Assembly (NCBI RefSeq): GCF_000829675.1
Contig: NZ_BBRX01000023.1
Location: 1 to 64,000 of the forward strand
Source of the DNA: Acinetobacter rudis
GTDB taxonomy: Bacteria; Pseudomonadota; Gammaproteobacteria; Pseudomonadales; Moraxellaceae
Reading direction: 5' to 3'
Length of the DNA stretch: 64,000 nucleotides
How positions within the stretch are numbered: position 1 is the first letter of the stretch; the number at the start of each line of letters is the position of its first letter. This document shows positions 45,799 to 54,724 of the stretch, one piece after another. Position numbers and translations under genes: made by a program. The notes beneath the pieces are model-generated. The model made no database searches. It was not told the DNA's origin and saw only the letters and a list, made by a program, of their open reading frames with translations.

Positions 45799-46749
45799 AT
45801 GGTCTTGAATATACTCTCGATATTTAAAAGGCGTAAAGTGGGTTCTTCTACCCAATATGACATTAAGCCTCGTAAAGTAAAATTTGAATGGCAAGAAACA
45901 CCTATTGACTGGGTACCCAATCAACCATTTGTTAGCTATTTCATCAATGAAATCAATATGATTTTGCCTGCTGGTGAGTTCTGGTTCTGTCGTCTTTACA
46001 ATAAAGTTTTGCCACAGATCACCGATGAAAAACTTAAAGCTGATGTACAGGCCTTTATTCGCCAAGAAGCGATGCATGCCCAAGCACATAGTTCAGCAAA
46101 TAAAGAGTATCTAACAGAACGTCACATTAATATTCAACGTAATCTTGATCTGATGAACTTTGTGTTTACCAAGATATTGGCTGATCGCCCAATGGGCGCT
46201 AAACTTCCTAAAGTCCTTGAAGGGCAATGGGATCTGTTTAGACTCGGTATTATTGCAACTGTCGAGCACATGACCTGCGTAATGGGTAAATATGCGCTTT
46301 ATAATAAATACTGGGAAGAACTCGGCGCTGATCCTAATATGCTTGATCTTGTTAAATGGCATGGTGCAGAAGAAATAGAGCATCGAAGTGTTGCCTTCGA
46401 TCTGTATCGACACTTAGGTGGAAGCTATCTTGGTCGCTACTATCAGAGCGTGATTGTGATTGCTTTAGTACTCGGTTTATGGGTCGATGGTGCAGCCAAT
46501 ATTCTGCAACAAGATCCACGCTTTCAAGCACATAAACCTGCAATTTATAAACCTTGGATTTGGTTAGAATGGCATCGTATTGCGCAAAAAGATAACCGCT
46601 TATTGCCACATCCGCTTTGGTTGGTTTCACAACAGCTCGGCTATCTGATGCCTTGGTATGATCCTGTACATGAGGCAAAAACTGAAGATGCTTTGGCTTA
46701 TTTAGAGCGCTCACCTGCGGCAAAACGCGCATTGCCAAAAGTTGCATAA
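45799..46749 (+). CDS. PF10118-type metal-dependent hydrolase family protein
   Basis: 316 residues if started at ATG 45799 (AAGGAT immediately upstream) or 344 from ATG 45715. The region before 45799 is weakly conserved-looking, so I prefer 45799 but not firmly. The conserved acidic and His motifs RQEAMHAQAH, TVEHMTC and GAEEIEHRSVAFDLY are ligands of a di-iron or dinuclear centre in a ferritin-like fold. Function is unknown, although the family is annotated as metal-dependent hydrolase. Monocistronic, ending in a bidirectional terminator. Confidence 0.75.
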   Translation: MVLNILSIFKRRKVGSSTQYDIKPRKVKFEWQETPIDWVPNQPFVSYFINEINMILPAGEFWFCRLYNKVLPQITDEKLKADVQAFIRQEAMHAQAHSSANKEYLTERHINIQRNLDLMNFVFTKILADRPMGAKLPKVLEGQWDLFRLGIIATVEHMTCVMGKYALYNKYWEELGADPNMLDLVKWHGAEEIEHRSVAFDLYRHLGGSYLGRYYQSVIVIALVLGLWVDGAANILQQDPRFQAHKPAIYKPWIWLEWHRIAQKDNRLLPHPLWLVSQQLGYLMPWYDPVHEAKTEDALAYLERSPAAKRALPKVA

Positions 46750-46771
46750 ATACGCCCGAATCAAATCAAGC

Positions 46772-46803
46772 TTAGGCTGCAATACAGAGATATTGCAGCC
46801 TAA
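46772..46803. terminator. Bidirectional terminator
   Basis: 13-bp perfect stem TTAGGCTGCAATA / TATTGCAGCCTAA with a 6-nt loop and a T5 tail, between two convergent genes. Confidence 0.88.
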
Positions 46804-46810
46804 TTTTTAA

Positions 46811-47686
46811 TTAAGGTGCATTAATCTCACGTACACGCATCAAGCCCTCTTGAGTGGTACTACACACCAACTCACCATTTTGCCACATCCGTCCAAAATT
46901 CAAGCCGCGAGAACTGGCGCTAATCGTGGCTTCCATGTCATACAACATCCAGTCATCTGCACGTAATGGCTTATGGAAGTAGATTGCGTGATCAATACTG
47001 GCACATTGCAAACTCGATGAAAAATAACTTAAACCATGTGGACGAATTGCTGTGCCCATAAGCGTGTAATCCGAATAAAAGGCGACAATAGCTTGATGTA
47101 AACTAACATCGTCTTGCAGTTCAGCAGGAATAGGTTGATAAGTTCGTAGATAATGCGCTGTCGATGGTGCCTCTGGCTGTGGCTGAAAAGGATTGGCCAC
47201 ATTAATCGGACGAATTTCCACTTGGCGTGGACGCATAAATGCAGGACGTAGGTTTTCTGGAACGAAATCAATCACATTTGATTTAAGATCTTGCTCTGGA
47301 ACCAATTGCTCTGGATCAGGATACTGTGGAGCATCTATTTGATATTCTAGCCCCGCCTCAGGATGTGCAAAAGAAATCATGGCTGAAAAGATAATACGAC
47401 CATGTTGAATCGCATGGACTTGACGGCTTAAAAAGCTCTTACCATCTCTCAGCTTTTGCACTTCATAGATGATAGGTGCATTAATATCACCTCCAAATAA
47501 GAAATAAGCATGCATTGAATGTGCTGGACGGTCAGTCGTATAAGAGGCTGCACGTAAAGCTTGACCTAATACTTGCCCACCAAAAACACGTTTACCCACC
47601 AAATTACGACTTTGTCCACGAAAGATATGTTCTTCCAGTTTTTCAAGTGTTAATAATTCAATCAGCTCTTGGGTTAGATCACTCAT
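46811..47686 (-). CDS. tesB: Acyl-CoA thioesterase II
   Basis: 291 residues from ATG 47686 (frame opens earlier at 47719 without support). Double hot-dog fold: FGGQVLGQALRAA at the N-terminus and an active-site triad of the TesB type (Asp in ASIDHAIYFHKP, Gln/Thr in the C-terminal half). Hydrolyses medium- to long-chain acyl-CoA to free acid and CoA. Common partner of alkane and fatty-acid degradation. Its own promoter is suggested by a TATAAT at 47734-47739 on the minus strand. Confidence 0.93.
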   Translation of the reverse strand: MSDLTQELIELLTLEKLEEHIFRGQSRNLVGKRVFGGQVLGQALRAASYTTDRPAHSMHAYFLFGGDINAPIIYEVQKLRDGKSFLSRQVHAIQHGRIIFSAMISFAHPEAGLEYQIDAPQYPDPEQLVPEQDLKSNVIDFVPENLRPAFMRPRQVEIRPINVANPFQPQPEAPSTAHYLRTYQPIPAELQDDVSLHQAIVAFYSDYTLMGTAIRPHGLSYFSSSLQCASIDHAIYFHKPLRADDWMLYDMEATISASSRGLNFGRMWQNGELVCSTTQEGLMRVREINAP

Positions 47687-47733
47687 ATGGTCTTGATGTC
47701 CTTTTGACTTACTTAGCAATAATACGCTTTTTA

Positions 47734-47739
47734 ATTATA
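47734..47739 (-). promoter_or_regulatory. -10 box of tesB
   Basis: TATAAT on the minus strand, 48 bp upstream of the tesB start. No good -35 at 17 bp. The remainder of the 368-bp tesB-plsB gap (47687-48054) is AT-rich, with only this box and the palindrome at 47873-47890 standing out. Confidence 0.45.
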
Positions 47740-47872
47740 CGCATTCATTTACAATTGCTTTTGCACAATTTTTCCAGATATTCGTCACAATGATATTTGC
47801 TCACCTATATGAATCATATTTTTTCATGTAACTGAAACAGCGCTATAACAGCTGTTTGACGAAATCTGCTCT

Positions 47873-47890
47873 TGACATACTATATTGTCA
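47873..47890. promoter_or_regulatory. Operator-like TGACA-N8-TGTCA upstream of plsB
   Basis: Inverted half-sites identical in sequence and spacing to those upstream of almA, here preceded by a T so that the left arm also reads as a -35 (TTGACA). It lies 165 bp before the plsB ATG. Confidence 0.35.
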
Positions 47891-48054
47891 TAATCGTTAT
47901 TTGATATAATCTTGCAAGTTTTATTTCTTACCACGCAGATTCAACGTTTTTTATATGACCGACTCAACATTGAATCCCGGTCAAGGCTTAAATTTTAGTA
48001 AAAATAACTGCCTAATAATGACTGAATTCGTTGCATCATTCGCTAGGAGCCCAT

Positions 48055-50628
48055 ATGTCCAAGAGTAGTTTTGGTCAAATTTATCGCCGTCTTTCCAGTA
48101 AACTCCTCGATCTCGTCGTGACTCCACACGTACTGGGCGAAGTTCCTAGTGAAACCCCTATAACAACAAATGCTGAGCAGGCTCCGATTCAAAAAGTCGT
48201 TTGCTATGTACTACAAAATCATTCACGTAGTAATGCACTCGTCGTTGATGGCGAAACACGTCGTTTAAAACTTCAAGCAGCACTTGATCCATTTCAACTT
48301 GCTGGACATCAAGAAAAAACTGCCTTGTTATTTTTACAACATCAAGATGAAACCAATCTTGTTAACCCACCCCCTTATGCTTATCCACCTCGCCTACTGC
48401 GTCTGATTGAGTTTTTACAAAAGCATCCAGAATGTGACGTAGAGTTGGTACCTGTAACCGTGCTCTGGGGACGTTCACCGGATAAAGAAGATTCATTATT
48501 TAAGTTGTTATTTACTGATACTTGGGCAACACCTAGTAAAGTCAAACAGTTAATGAATATTAGTCTACACGGCCGTCAATCATATTTAGAATTTCATCCT
48601 GCACAGTCTTTACAAGCGCTCATTGCAGAAGCATCAGAAAAACATCCAAACCTATCACCAGCAACCTGTATTACCAGCCAACTCAATAGCTATCTAGATC
48701 GTCAGCGTGAAGTCGTACTTGGGCCTGATTTATCGGATCGACGTAATGTTATGCATTCTTTGATTAAATCTGAAGAAGTGCAAGATGCGATCCGCAAAGA
48801 AAGTGTACGTTCAAAAATCAGCTTAATTGAAGCAGAGCGTCGTGCCATCGGTTTTGTAAATGAAATTGCTTCTGACTATTCGTATTCAGCAGTTCGTTTT
48901 GCAGAAATGGCTTTGACTCGTCTTTGGACTCAACTCTATGATGGTGTCGAAGTACATAACTTTAGCATGGTGCGTGAACTCGCTAAAGATTATCAAATCG
49001 TCTACACCCCGTGTCACCGCAGCCATATTGATTATTTATTATTATCTTATGTAATCTTTAGACGTGGAATGATGGTGCCTTACATCGCTGCTGGCGATAA
49101 CTTAAACCTACCCTTTGTAGGACAGTTGCTTCGTGGCGGTGGCGCGTTCTTTATTCGTCGTTCGTTCCGCGGTAATGCACTCTATACTGCAGTATTTAAA
49201 GAATATCTATACAGCATTTTGTCACGTAATACGCCACTTGAATATTTTATTGAAGGTGGCCGTTCACGTACTGGACGCCTCTTACCTCCGAAAACAGGTA
49301 TGTTGGCAATGACCATTCACAGTCATTTACGAAATGGTAACAAATCCAAGCCGATTGTATTTGTCCCAACTTATATTGGTTACGAGCGTCTTATGGAAGG
49401 CTCAACCTATGTAGGTGAAATGCAAGGCAAACCTAAAGAAGCAGAATCAATTTTTGGTTTAGTAAAAGCACTACGTAAAATCGAACGTATCTTTGGTAAA
49501 GTGCACGTCAACTTTGGCGAACCAGTCTTTCTCAACGACTTACTCAAACAGCATAATGCTCAAGATTTTCGTATCGAGCACAACGATGACCCTATTCCTC
49601 CTGAGATCTCAAATGTTGTAAATAGCTCAGCAGTTGCGATCTTAGAAAATATTAACCGTGCAGCAGTTATTAACCCTGTATCACTGTTATCGTTGATCTT
49701 ATTGGGTACGCCAAAACATACTTTGGACGAAGAAATTTGCATTAAACAGCTGGATACTTACCGCAACTTACTGCAAGCACTACCTTATGATGCACGCATG
49801 CAAGTGACGCCATTGTCAGGCAAAGAAATTATTCGCTATGGCTTAAAGCTCAAGTTAATCAAACGTGTTCCGCATGTGCTTGGTGATATTATTGCGATCG
49901 AAGATGGTCAAGCAGTATTACTCACCTACTTCCGTAATAACATCTTACATGCATTTATATTGCCGTCACTGATTGCTGCCTTGGTTGAGCACAATGGTAA
50001 GATCTCTCAAAAAGATCTGATCAATGTAATTTGCACACTCTATCCATTCTTAAAAGCTGAGCTCTTCTTAAAATGGCAAGATGAAGAATTACCTGAGCAA
50101 ATTAATCAATATGTTACAGCACTGGCTAAAGCCAAACTGATTGATATCGATGCTGATGGTTTACTCAACAGCCCAGTACGCAATACTGAAGATCACAATC
50201 AGCTCGCTGTGCTTGCTGCTCCTGTGATTCACAGTTTAGAGCGCTATTGCATGATGCTTGCACTGATTACTCAACGTGGCCCTGGCAATATCTCTACACG
50301 TCAGGTTGAAGAACTAAGTCATTTACTGGGTCAACGCCTGTCGGTATTACATGAATTCAACTCACCTGAATTCTTTGATAAAGCATTATTTCAAAGCTTT
50401 ATGAAAGTATTAACACAGCGCGGCTATATTAGTACCAATGAAGATGGTGGATTAATCTTTGATGAGGAATTCCGTAATATTGCTAAGTACGCTAATTTAG
50501 TTTTGGATGATGCCACCTTACAAATGTTACAACACATCACTTCATTTACTGATGAAGAACTCAAAGAGGCACTCGATGCACTTGCTGCTCAAAATGCGAA
50601 AAAGCGTTTAAAACGTAAGAAAAAATAA
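48055..50628 (+). CDS. plsB: Glycerol-3-phosphate 1-O-acyltransferase
   Basis: 857 residues from ATG 48055, supported by TAGGAG eight bases before; an ORF extension to TTG 48031 is not real. Catalyses the first step of phospholipid synthesis at the inner membrane. Acyltransferase blocks: CHRSHIDYLLL (block I, HX4D), GAFFIRRSF (block II), EYFIEGGRSRTGRLLPPK (block III), FVPTYIGYE (block IV). Length is typical of gammaproteobacterial PlsB. Monocistronic with a perfect-palindrome terminator. Confidence 0.97.
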   Translation: MSKSSFGQIYRRLSSKLLDLVVTPHVLGEVPSETPITTNAEQAPIQKVVCYVLQNHSRSNALVVDGETRRLKLQAALDPFQLAGHQEKTALLFLQHQDETNLVNPPPYAYPPRLLRLIEFLQKHPECDVELVPVTVLWGRSPDKEDSLFKLLFTDTWATPSKVKQLMNISLHGRQSYLEFHPAQSLQALIAEASEKHPNLSPATCITSQLNSYLDRQREVVLGPDLSDRRNVMHSLIKSEEVQDAIRKESVRSKISLIEAERRAIGFVNEIASDYSYSAVRFAEMALTRLWTQLYDGVEVHNFSMVRELAKDYQIVYTPCHRSHIDYLLLSYVIFRRGMMVPYIAAGDNLNLPFVGQLLRGGGAFFIRRSFRGNALYTAVFKEYLYSILSRNTPLEYFIEGGRSRTGRLLPPKTGMLAMTIHSHLRNGNKSKPIVFVPTYIGYERLMEGSTYVGEMQGKPKEAESIFGLVKALRKIERIFGKVHVNFGEPVFLNDLLKQHNAQDFRIEHNDDPIPPEISNVVNSSAVAILENINRAAVINPVSLLSLILLGTPKHTLDEEICIKQLDTYRNLLQALPYDARMQVTPLSGKEIIRYGLKLKLIKRVPHVLGDIIAIEDGQAVLLTYFRNNILHAFILPSLIAALVEHNGKISQKDLINVICTLYPFLKAELFLKWQDEELPEQINQYVTALAKAKLIDIDADGLLNSPVRNTEDHNQLAVLAAPVIHSLERYCMMLALITQRGPGNISTRQVEELSHLLGQRLSVLHEFNSPEFFDKALFQSFMKVLTQRGYISTNEDGGLIFDEEFRNIAKYANLVLDDATLQMLQHITSFTDEELKEALDALAAQNAKKRLKRKKK

Positions 50629-50636
50629 GTCAAAGA

Positions 50637-50664
50637 AATGCCTTACTCAATTGAGTAAGGCATT
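50637..50664. terminator. Terminator of plsB (28-bp perfect palindrome)
   Basis: AATGCCTTACTCAA followed by its exact complement TTGAGTAAGGCATT with a GTTTTA tail, 9 bp after the stop. The core TGCCTTACT resembles the outer stem after engB. Confidence 0.85.
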
Positions 50665-50757
50665 GTTTTAAGTTCAATTCCACAGCTTTTTCACTTGACC
50701 AAAGAATCATAATTACGGCATGCTGCTTGACCCTCTACTTTCCTCTGCACCAGCATT

Positions 50758-51666
50758 ATGACCCTCAGTATCCAAACACCTCTGCTCTATAGCAGCAAAC
50801 TCAGCCAACTCAATCAATGTCAAGTTTGGTTAAAAATGGAATCGAGTCAACCGACAGGTTCTTTTAAACTCAGAAGTATTGGCCGTGCTTGCGAAAGTCA
50901 TGCCCGTCAAGGTGCTCAACATTTTATTTGCTCGTCTGGCGGGAACGCGGGTATAGCAGTGGCCTATGCCGCTCGCATGCTCAACCTTAAAGCAACCATT
51001 GTTGTTCCTGAAACCACCTCAGCCAAAGCAAGAGACTTAATTGAACAACAAGGGGCGCACCTGATTGTCCATGGTGCATCTTGGGTGGAAGCTAACAACT
51101 TGGCACTATCTTTAGTTGATGCTGATAGTGTTTATATTCATCCTTTTGATGATCCCTTACTTTGGGATGGTGTCGCTGAACTGATTGATGAAGTGATTGC
51201 AGAAGGTCTAACACCTGATGCTGTCGTTCTCTCTGTAGGTGGTGGTAGCTTACTGTCAGGGGTCATCCAAGGTCTGGATCGCCACCAATTGGCAATTCCA
51301 ATTTATGCAGTAGAAACCGAAGGTACAGCATCACTTCATGCTGCCATGCAGGCAGGCCAACATGTCAGCTTAGATCAAGTTACAGGCATAGCTACAACTT
51401 TAGCAGCCCGACAAGTGTGTAAGCAGGCTTTTGAACTGAGCCAAAATCATGATGTACACAGTTTAAAAGTAACTGACCAAGACACCGTTACAAGCTGTTT
51501 AGCATTTCTAGATGACCAACGTATACTGGTTGAACCTGCCTGTGGTGCGTCTTTGTCTGTGCTTTATCAACAAAAAATTCAATTTAAACCGACCGATCGC
51601 GTTTTAGTCATTGTTTGTGGTGGTGCAGGTATCGATTTAAAACAGTTAATGGACTATCAAGCCTAA
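50758..51666 (+). CDS. PLP-dependent serine/threonine dehydratase family protein
   Basis: 302 residues of fold type II PLP enzymes: Schiff-base lysine in PTGSFKLRSIG, CSSGGNAGIAVAY for phosphate and substrate, and VVLSVGGGSLLSG for the PLP phosphate. The C-terminus VLVIVCGGAGIDL is typical of eukaryote-like L-serine dehydratases (SDH/SDS), which are shorter than IlvA or TdcB and lack an ACT domain. It likely deaminates serine or threonine to the 2-oxoacid. Racemase or cystathionine-type activities are alternatives. Shared terminator follows. Confidence 0.85.
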   Translation: MTLSIQTPLLYSSKLSQLNQCQVWLKMESSQPTGSFKLRSIGRACESHARQGAQHFICSSGGNAGIAVAYAARMLNLKATIVVPETTSAKARDLIEQQGAHLIVHGASWVEANNLALSLVDADSVYIHPFDDPLLWDGVAELIDEVIAEGLTPDAVVLSVGGGSLLSGVIQGLDRHQLAIPIYAVETEGTASLHAAMQAGQHVSLDQVTGIATTLAARQVCKQAFELSQNHDVHSLKVTDQDTVTSCLAFLDDQRILVEPACGASLSVLYQQKIQFKPTDRVLVIVCGGAGIDLKQLMDYQA

Positions 51667-51670
51667 GTCA

Positions 51671-51701
51671 TAAAGCGAGCAAAATCATTTTGCTCGCTTT
51701 A
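51671..51701. terminator. Bidirectional terminator
   Basis: 15-bp arms TAAAGCGAGCAAAAT and ATTTTGCTCGCTTTA flanking a single C, between the dehydratase gene and the convergent membrane gene of the arabinose cluster. Confidence 0.85.
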
Positions 51702-51705
51702 AATA

Positions 51706-53373
51706 TTATGTTTTCACTTTATTGACTGCTGGTTTATATCCTAAAGATGCAGCTTTTTTAAACCAAAGCTGAGCATCAACTCGGTCTTTATCTAAGCCAT
51801 TTAATCCACGTAGATAGCTTACTCCAATATTATACATTGCAGCCGGATCTCCTTGCTTAGCGGCTTGAAGATAATAAGACAATGCCAACTTTCCATTCGC
51901 TTCAACACCAAAACCATTGGCATACATCACGCCTAGATTATTGCTTGCATATGGATATTTTATTGGGTCAATGGACATAAATAACGCCAAAGCTTTTTTA
52001 TAGTCAATTTGAATTAGACCACCTCGTGTATATATCAAAGCCAAATTATTCTTGGCCTGAGGATTGCCCAGTGCTGACTCTATTTCATACCATTTCATGG
52101 CCTTTTCTATATGTTGATCTTGAATGAAATTAGTTTCCATAATCCAGCCAGCATTATCTACGTTGACTGTAAAAAGTTGACCCTTCGTAGAAGGCTCCAA
52201 ATTAAGCTTTAGTAAAATCTCAGTGGGCAGCTGTGATGTCGATAAACCACCAGCATTAACGTTATATATATTGGGTAAAAATCTCACTACACCAAATGGA
52301 CCCACCACTAAGCAAATCAGCGCATATGCAATAAAAAATCTCTTGTGTCTCTCAAGATAATGCTTAGCATCTGTCGTGTTTACTTGCTCAGAGTTTATTA
52401 AGTAAAAAATGACAACAGTGATGTTAAAAATAACCAGTGCAATCCAACGATAATAATCAAAAGCAATCAGCGACAATATGATAGGAGTAGATACCGAAAA
52501 AATAACGAATATATTTATTTTCTTATAAAAAACTTGTTTAAAAAAATCCAAAACAGGATAAACAAATATCAAACTCAAAAAAATAGGTACATATGTTTTA
52601 TTATCAAGCAATGAATAATAACTCGATAAAACATTGTCCCACACACTGAGCATCGTTGTCCTTACTGCATATAAATTAAGTTTTTTATTTCCCTCATAAA
52701 ACTCTATAATTTTATTTGATTGCACTGTTGAAATTTGACCAAATTTCACAATCAATATAATTGAGAGCAATAGCGTAATAATTAAAAATATTAACAACCC
52801 TTTCCTTCTAAATTCCATATAAAAAATCAAAATTAGAGTGGGCATAAATATAATCAATGATGCTTCATGGATTAAAGCAGAAAATAGAATAAAAATAAAA
52901 ATACAGAGAAAAGATAAAATTGAATTTTTACTTTTCAGAATCACAGTTAAAGTAATCAGACTAAATATCTGAACAACCTGATCAAACCTCCCCAACTCCA
53001 ATAACCACTGTGATGTTAAAAATGAAAAACACAAAATACAAGCCATATACAAATACAAGTTTTCTATTTGTATTTTTTTTAGTGACTTTAATAACAAAAA
53101 ACAAAATAAGGAAAATAAAATAAGATAATTTACTAAAGCAATAAATCGAATTGTTTTATAATCATTTCCAATATTAAAAAAAGAAATGACCTCTCCAAGG
53201 AAAGCTCTGCGCATAAAACCATGATCATAGTTAAATAGCCATGAAGTATATAAATACTCATCAACACCTATTCTAAAATCAAAATTAAAGCTATTACTAT
53301 GAATAAAAACAATCACCAAGAGTACAGAAAACAAAAACATCGGAAGTTTAAGAGCACTTATAGATAATCTCAT
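51706..53373 (-). CDS. Polytopic membrane protein with C-terminal Sel1 repeats; candidate pentofuranosyltransferase
   Basis: 555 residues. Residues about 8-370 hold 10-11 membrane helices, with acidic residues in the first external loop (GVDEYLY, NYDHGF) and a RFDQ segment, as in GT-C glycosyltransferases. Residues about 420-555 are Sel1-like/TPR repeats (AMKWYEIESALGNPQAKNNL, then ASNNLGVMYANGFG, then AAKQGDPAAMYNIG, then KDRVDAQLWFKKAASLGY). Directly follows the DUF212 gene. GC content is visibly lower than flanking genes. No exact family is recognised. Neighbours make a polyprenyl-phosphate pentose, so it may transfer that sugar and the repeats may recruit its target. An O-antigen-polymerase-like role is the alternative. 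Confidence 0.6.
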   Translation of the reverse strand: MRLSISALKLPMFLFSVLLVIVFIHSNSFNFDFRIGVDEYLYTSWLFNYDHGFMRRAFLGEVISFFNIGNDYKTIRFIALVNYLILFSLFCFLLLKSLKKIQIENLYLYMACILCFSFLTSQWLLELGRFDQVVQIFSLITLTVILKSKNSILSFLCIFIFILFSALIHEASLIIFMPTLILIFYMEFRRKGLLIFLIITLLLSIILIVKFGQISTVQSNKIIEFYEGNKKLNLYAVRTTMLSVWDNVLSSYYSLLDNKTYVPIFLSLIFVYPVLDFFKQVFYKKINIFVIFSVSTPIILSLIAFDYYRWIALVIFNITVVIFYLINSEQVNTTDAKHYLERHKRFFIAYALICLVVGPFGVVRFLPNIYNVNAGGLSTSQLPTEILLKLNLEPSTKGQLFTVNVDNAGWIMETNFIQDQHIEKAMKWYEIESALGNPQAKNNLALIYTRGGLIQIDYKKALALFMSIDPIKYPYASNNLGVMYANGFGVEANGKLALSYYLQAAKQGDPAAMYNIGVSYLRGLNGLDKDRVDAQLWFKKAASLGYKPAVNKVKT

Positions 53374-53799
53374 TTATATACCCAAAGAAAAACTATAAAT
53401 CATAAAAGCAACCGAGATACCGACCATGATCCCTGCCAAAATTTCAATTTTGTTATGCCCCATCCGCTCACGAAGCACCCTCACTTCAGGATCTTGTTGC
53501 GTTAATCGATTAATGATGACCGCATGCTGACCTACTGCTTGTCTTAAACTATTTGCATCTAATAGCACGATAAATGCGAGGGTGAATGCCACGCCGAAAG
53601 CAGGGACATTGATACCATCATTTAAGGCAATTAAAGCCACCATACTGCTAACGATTGCACTATGATTACTGGGTAGTCCACCGTAACCAATTAAAGCAAA
53701 TGCGATTTTTTTTGTTCTAATTGAATTAATTAAAAACTTTAAACATCCTGCTACAAACCACGCCAACAATGGTGTGATCAAATAAGTATTATTCTTCAC
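53374..53799 (-). CDS. DUF212 (divergent PAP2) family protein; candidate DPPR phosphatase
   Basis: 141 residues with about four membrane helices. Conserved motifs GGLPSNHSAIVSS (His-Ser as in PAP2 motif II), DANSLRQAVG and RMGHNKIEILAG match the YuiD/DUF212 group. The first available codon is TTG at 53811; GTG 53799 has GGAA at a suitable distance and is preferred. It lies 18 bp after the UbiA-like gene and touches the membrane-transferase gene. In mycobacteria the phosphatase Rv3807c, a PAP2 protein, removes the 5-phosphate after DPPR synthase. This protein is the natural candidate for that step here. Confidence 0.75.
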   Translation of the reverse strand: MKNNTYLITPLLAWFVAGCLKFLINSIRTKKIAFALIGYGGLPSNHSAIVSSMVALIALNDGINVPAFGVAFTLAFIVLLDANSLRQAVGQHAVIINRLTQQDPEVRVLRERMGHNKIEILAGIMVGISVAFMIYSFSLGI

Positions 53800-53817
53800 A
53801 AAAATTTCCAAAAAAAA

Positions 53818-54705
53818 TTAAATATCCAATAAAACCCAAGCGCAAATGCCAACCCACAGAAGGACAGTCAGGATAATTTGCCAATCCTGTAAAAGCACAT
53901 CTGTTGGAGACTCTCCACCTTTTAAGGTTTCAACGATAAACCAATAGCGAAATAGGCCGAACATAACGAAAGGTATGCTCATAATTAATTTGGGTTGAAC
54001 TTGCATCACATAAAGGCTGTAGAACACAATTGAGCTAATCGCAGACATTTCTGCAAAGCGATCGATTAATGAGACGGAATAATACTCAAGTACACCACGC
54101 CCCTTAACCCCACTTCCCACCAGTTCTTGACGGCGTTTAATCGATGCTAAATACAAAGAGATACTTAAAGTTGTAATAAACATCCAATGTGACACTGGCA
54201 CACTCAAGGCAACAGCACCAGCATAAACACGCAGTACAAATCCGAGTGCAATGACAAATATTTCAATGACAGGCTCATGCTTCAATTTAAAGGTATAAGC
54301 AAAATTTAGTAATAAATATAAAAAAATCACATAAATAATTTTAGGAAAATAAAACCATGCCAAAGCCAATAGCATATAAATCAAAACTAATAATACAACT
54401 GCACTCATTGGGCTGACCATACCCGAAGCAAGTGGACGATGTATAGATTTTTGTGGATGAGCTCTATCTTTTTCAATATCTTTGAGATCATTAACAATAT
54501 ATACAGCAGAAGCTGCCAAACAAAATAATAAAAATGCAAATAATGCAGAAATAACAGCATTAATATTTAAAAACTGATTAGAGAAAACTAATGGCGCTAA
54601 AACAAAAAAATTCTTCACCCATTGCTTCATTCTTACTAGTTTTGTTAATCCATTAAGCTCTACTAGAAAAGAACTTTTCTGTACTATATTATGTATCCGT
54701 TTCAT
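53818..54705 (-). CDS. UbiA-family decaprenyl-phosphate phosphoribosyltransferase (Rv3806c-like)
   Basis: 295 residues, nine or so membrane helices. The UbiA motif appears as NDLKDIEKDRAHPQKSIHRP (NDxxDxxxD plus HPxKxxRPxAxG), the form specific to DPPR synthases that transfer phosphoribose from PRPP to a polyprenyl phosphate. Helix-1 RMKQWVKNFFVLAPL also matches mycobacterial Rv3806c (RQWVKN). Starts only 19 bp from the divergent gtrA gene, so its promoter must lie within the gtrA coding region. First gene of a minus-strand operon with DUF212 and the membrane transferase. Confidence 0.88.
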   Translation of the reverse strand: MKRIHNIVQKSSFLVELNGLTKLVRMKQWVKNFFVLAPLVFSNQFLNINAVISALFAFLLFCLAASAVYIVNDLKDIEKDRAHPQKSIHRPLASGMVSPMSAVVLLVLIYMLLALAWFYFPKIIYVIFLYLLLNFAYTFKLKHEPVIEIFVIALGFVLRVYAGAVALSVPVSHWMFITTLSISLYLASIKRRQELVGSGVKGRGVLEYYSVSLIDRFAEMSAISSIVFYSLYVMQVQPKLIMSIPFVMFGLFRYWFIVETLKGGESPTDVLLQDWQIILTVLLWVGICAWVLLDI

Positions 54706-54724
54706 AAAACTCTTAAACTACAAA

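Noticed and set aside
46111..46413. 100-aa minus-strand frame inside the PF10118 gene
   Set aside because: Antisense shadow with Cys/Phe-rich composition and no start support.
48018..48054. Short frame beginning ATG before plsB
   Set aside because: Only about 16 codons, overlapping the plsB start; it may be translated but nothing supports a leader peptide.
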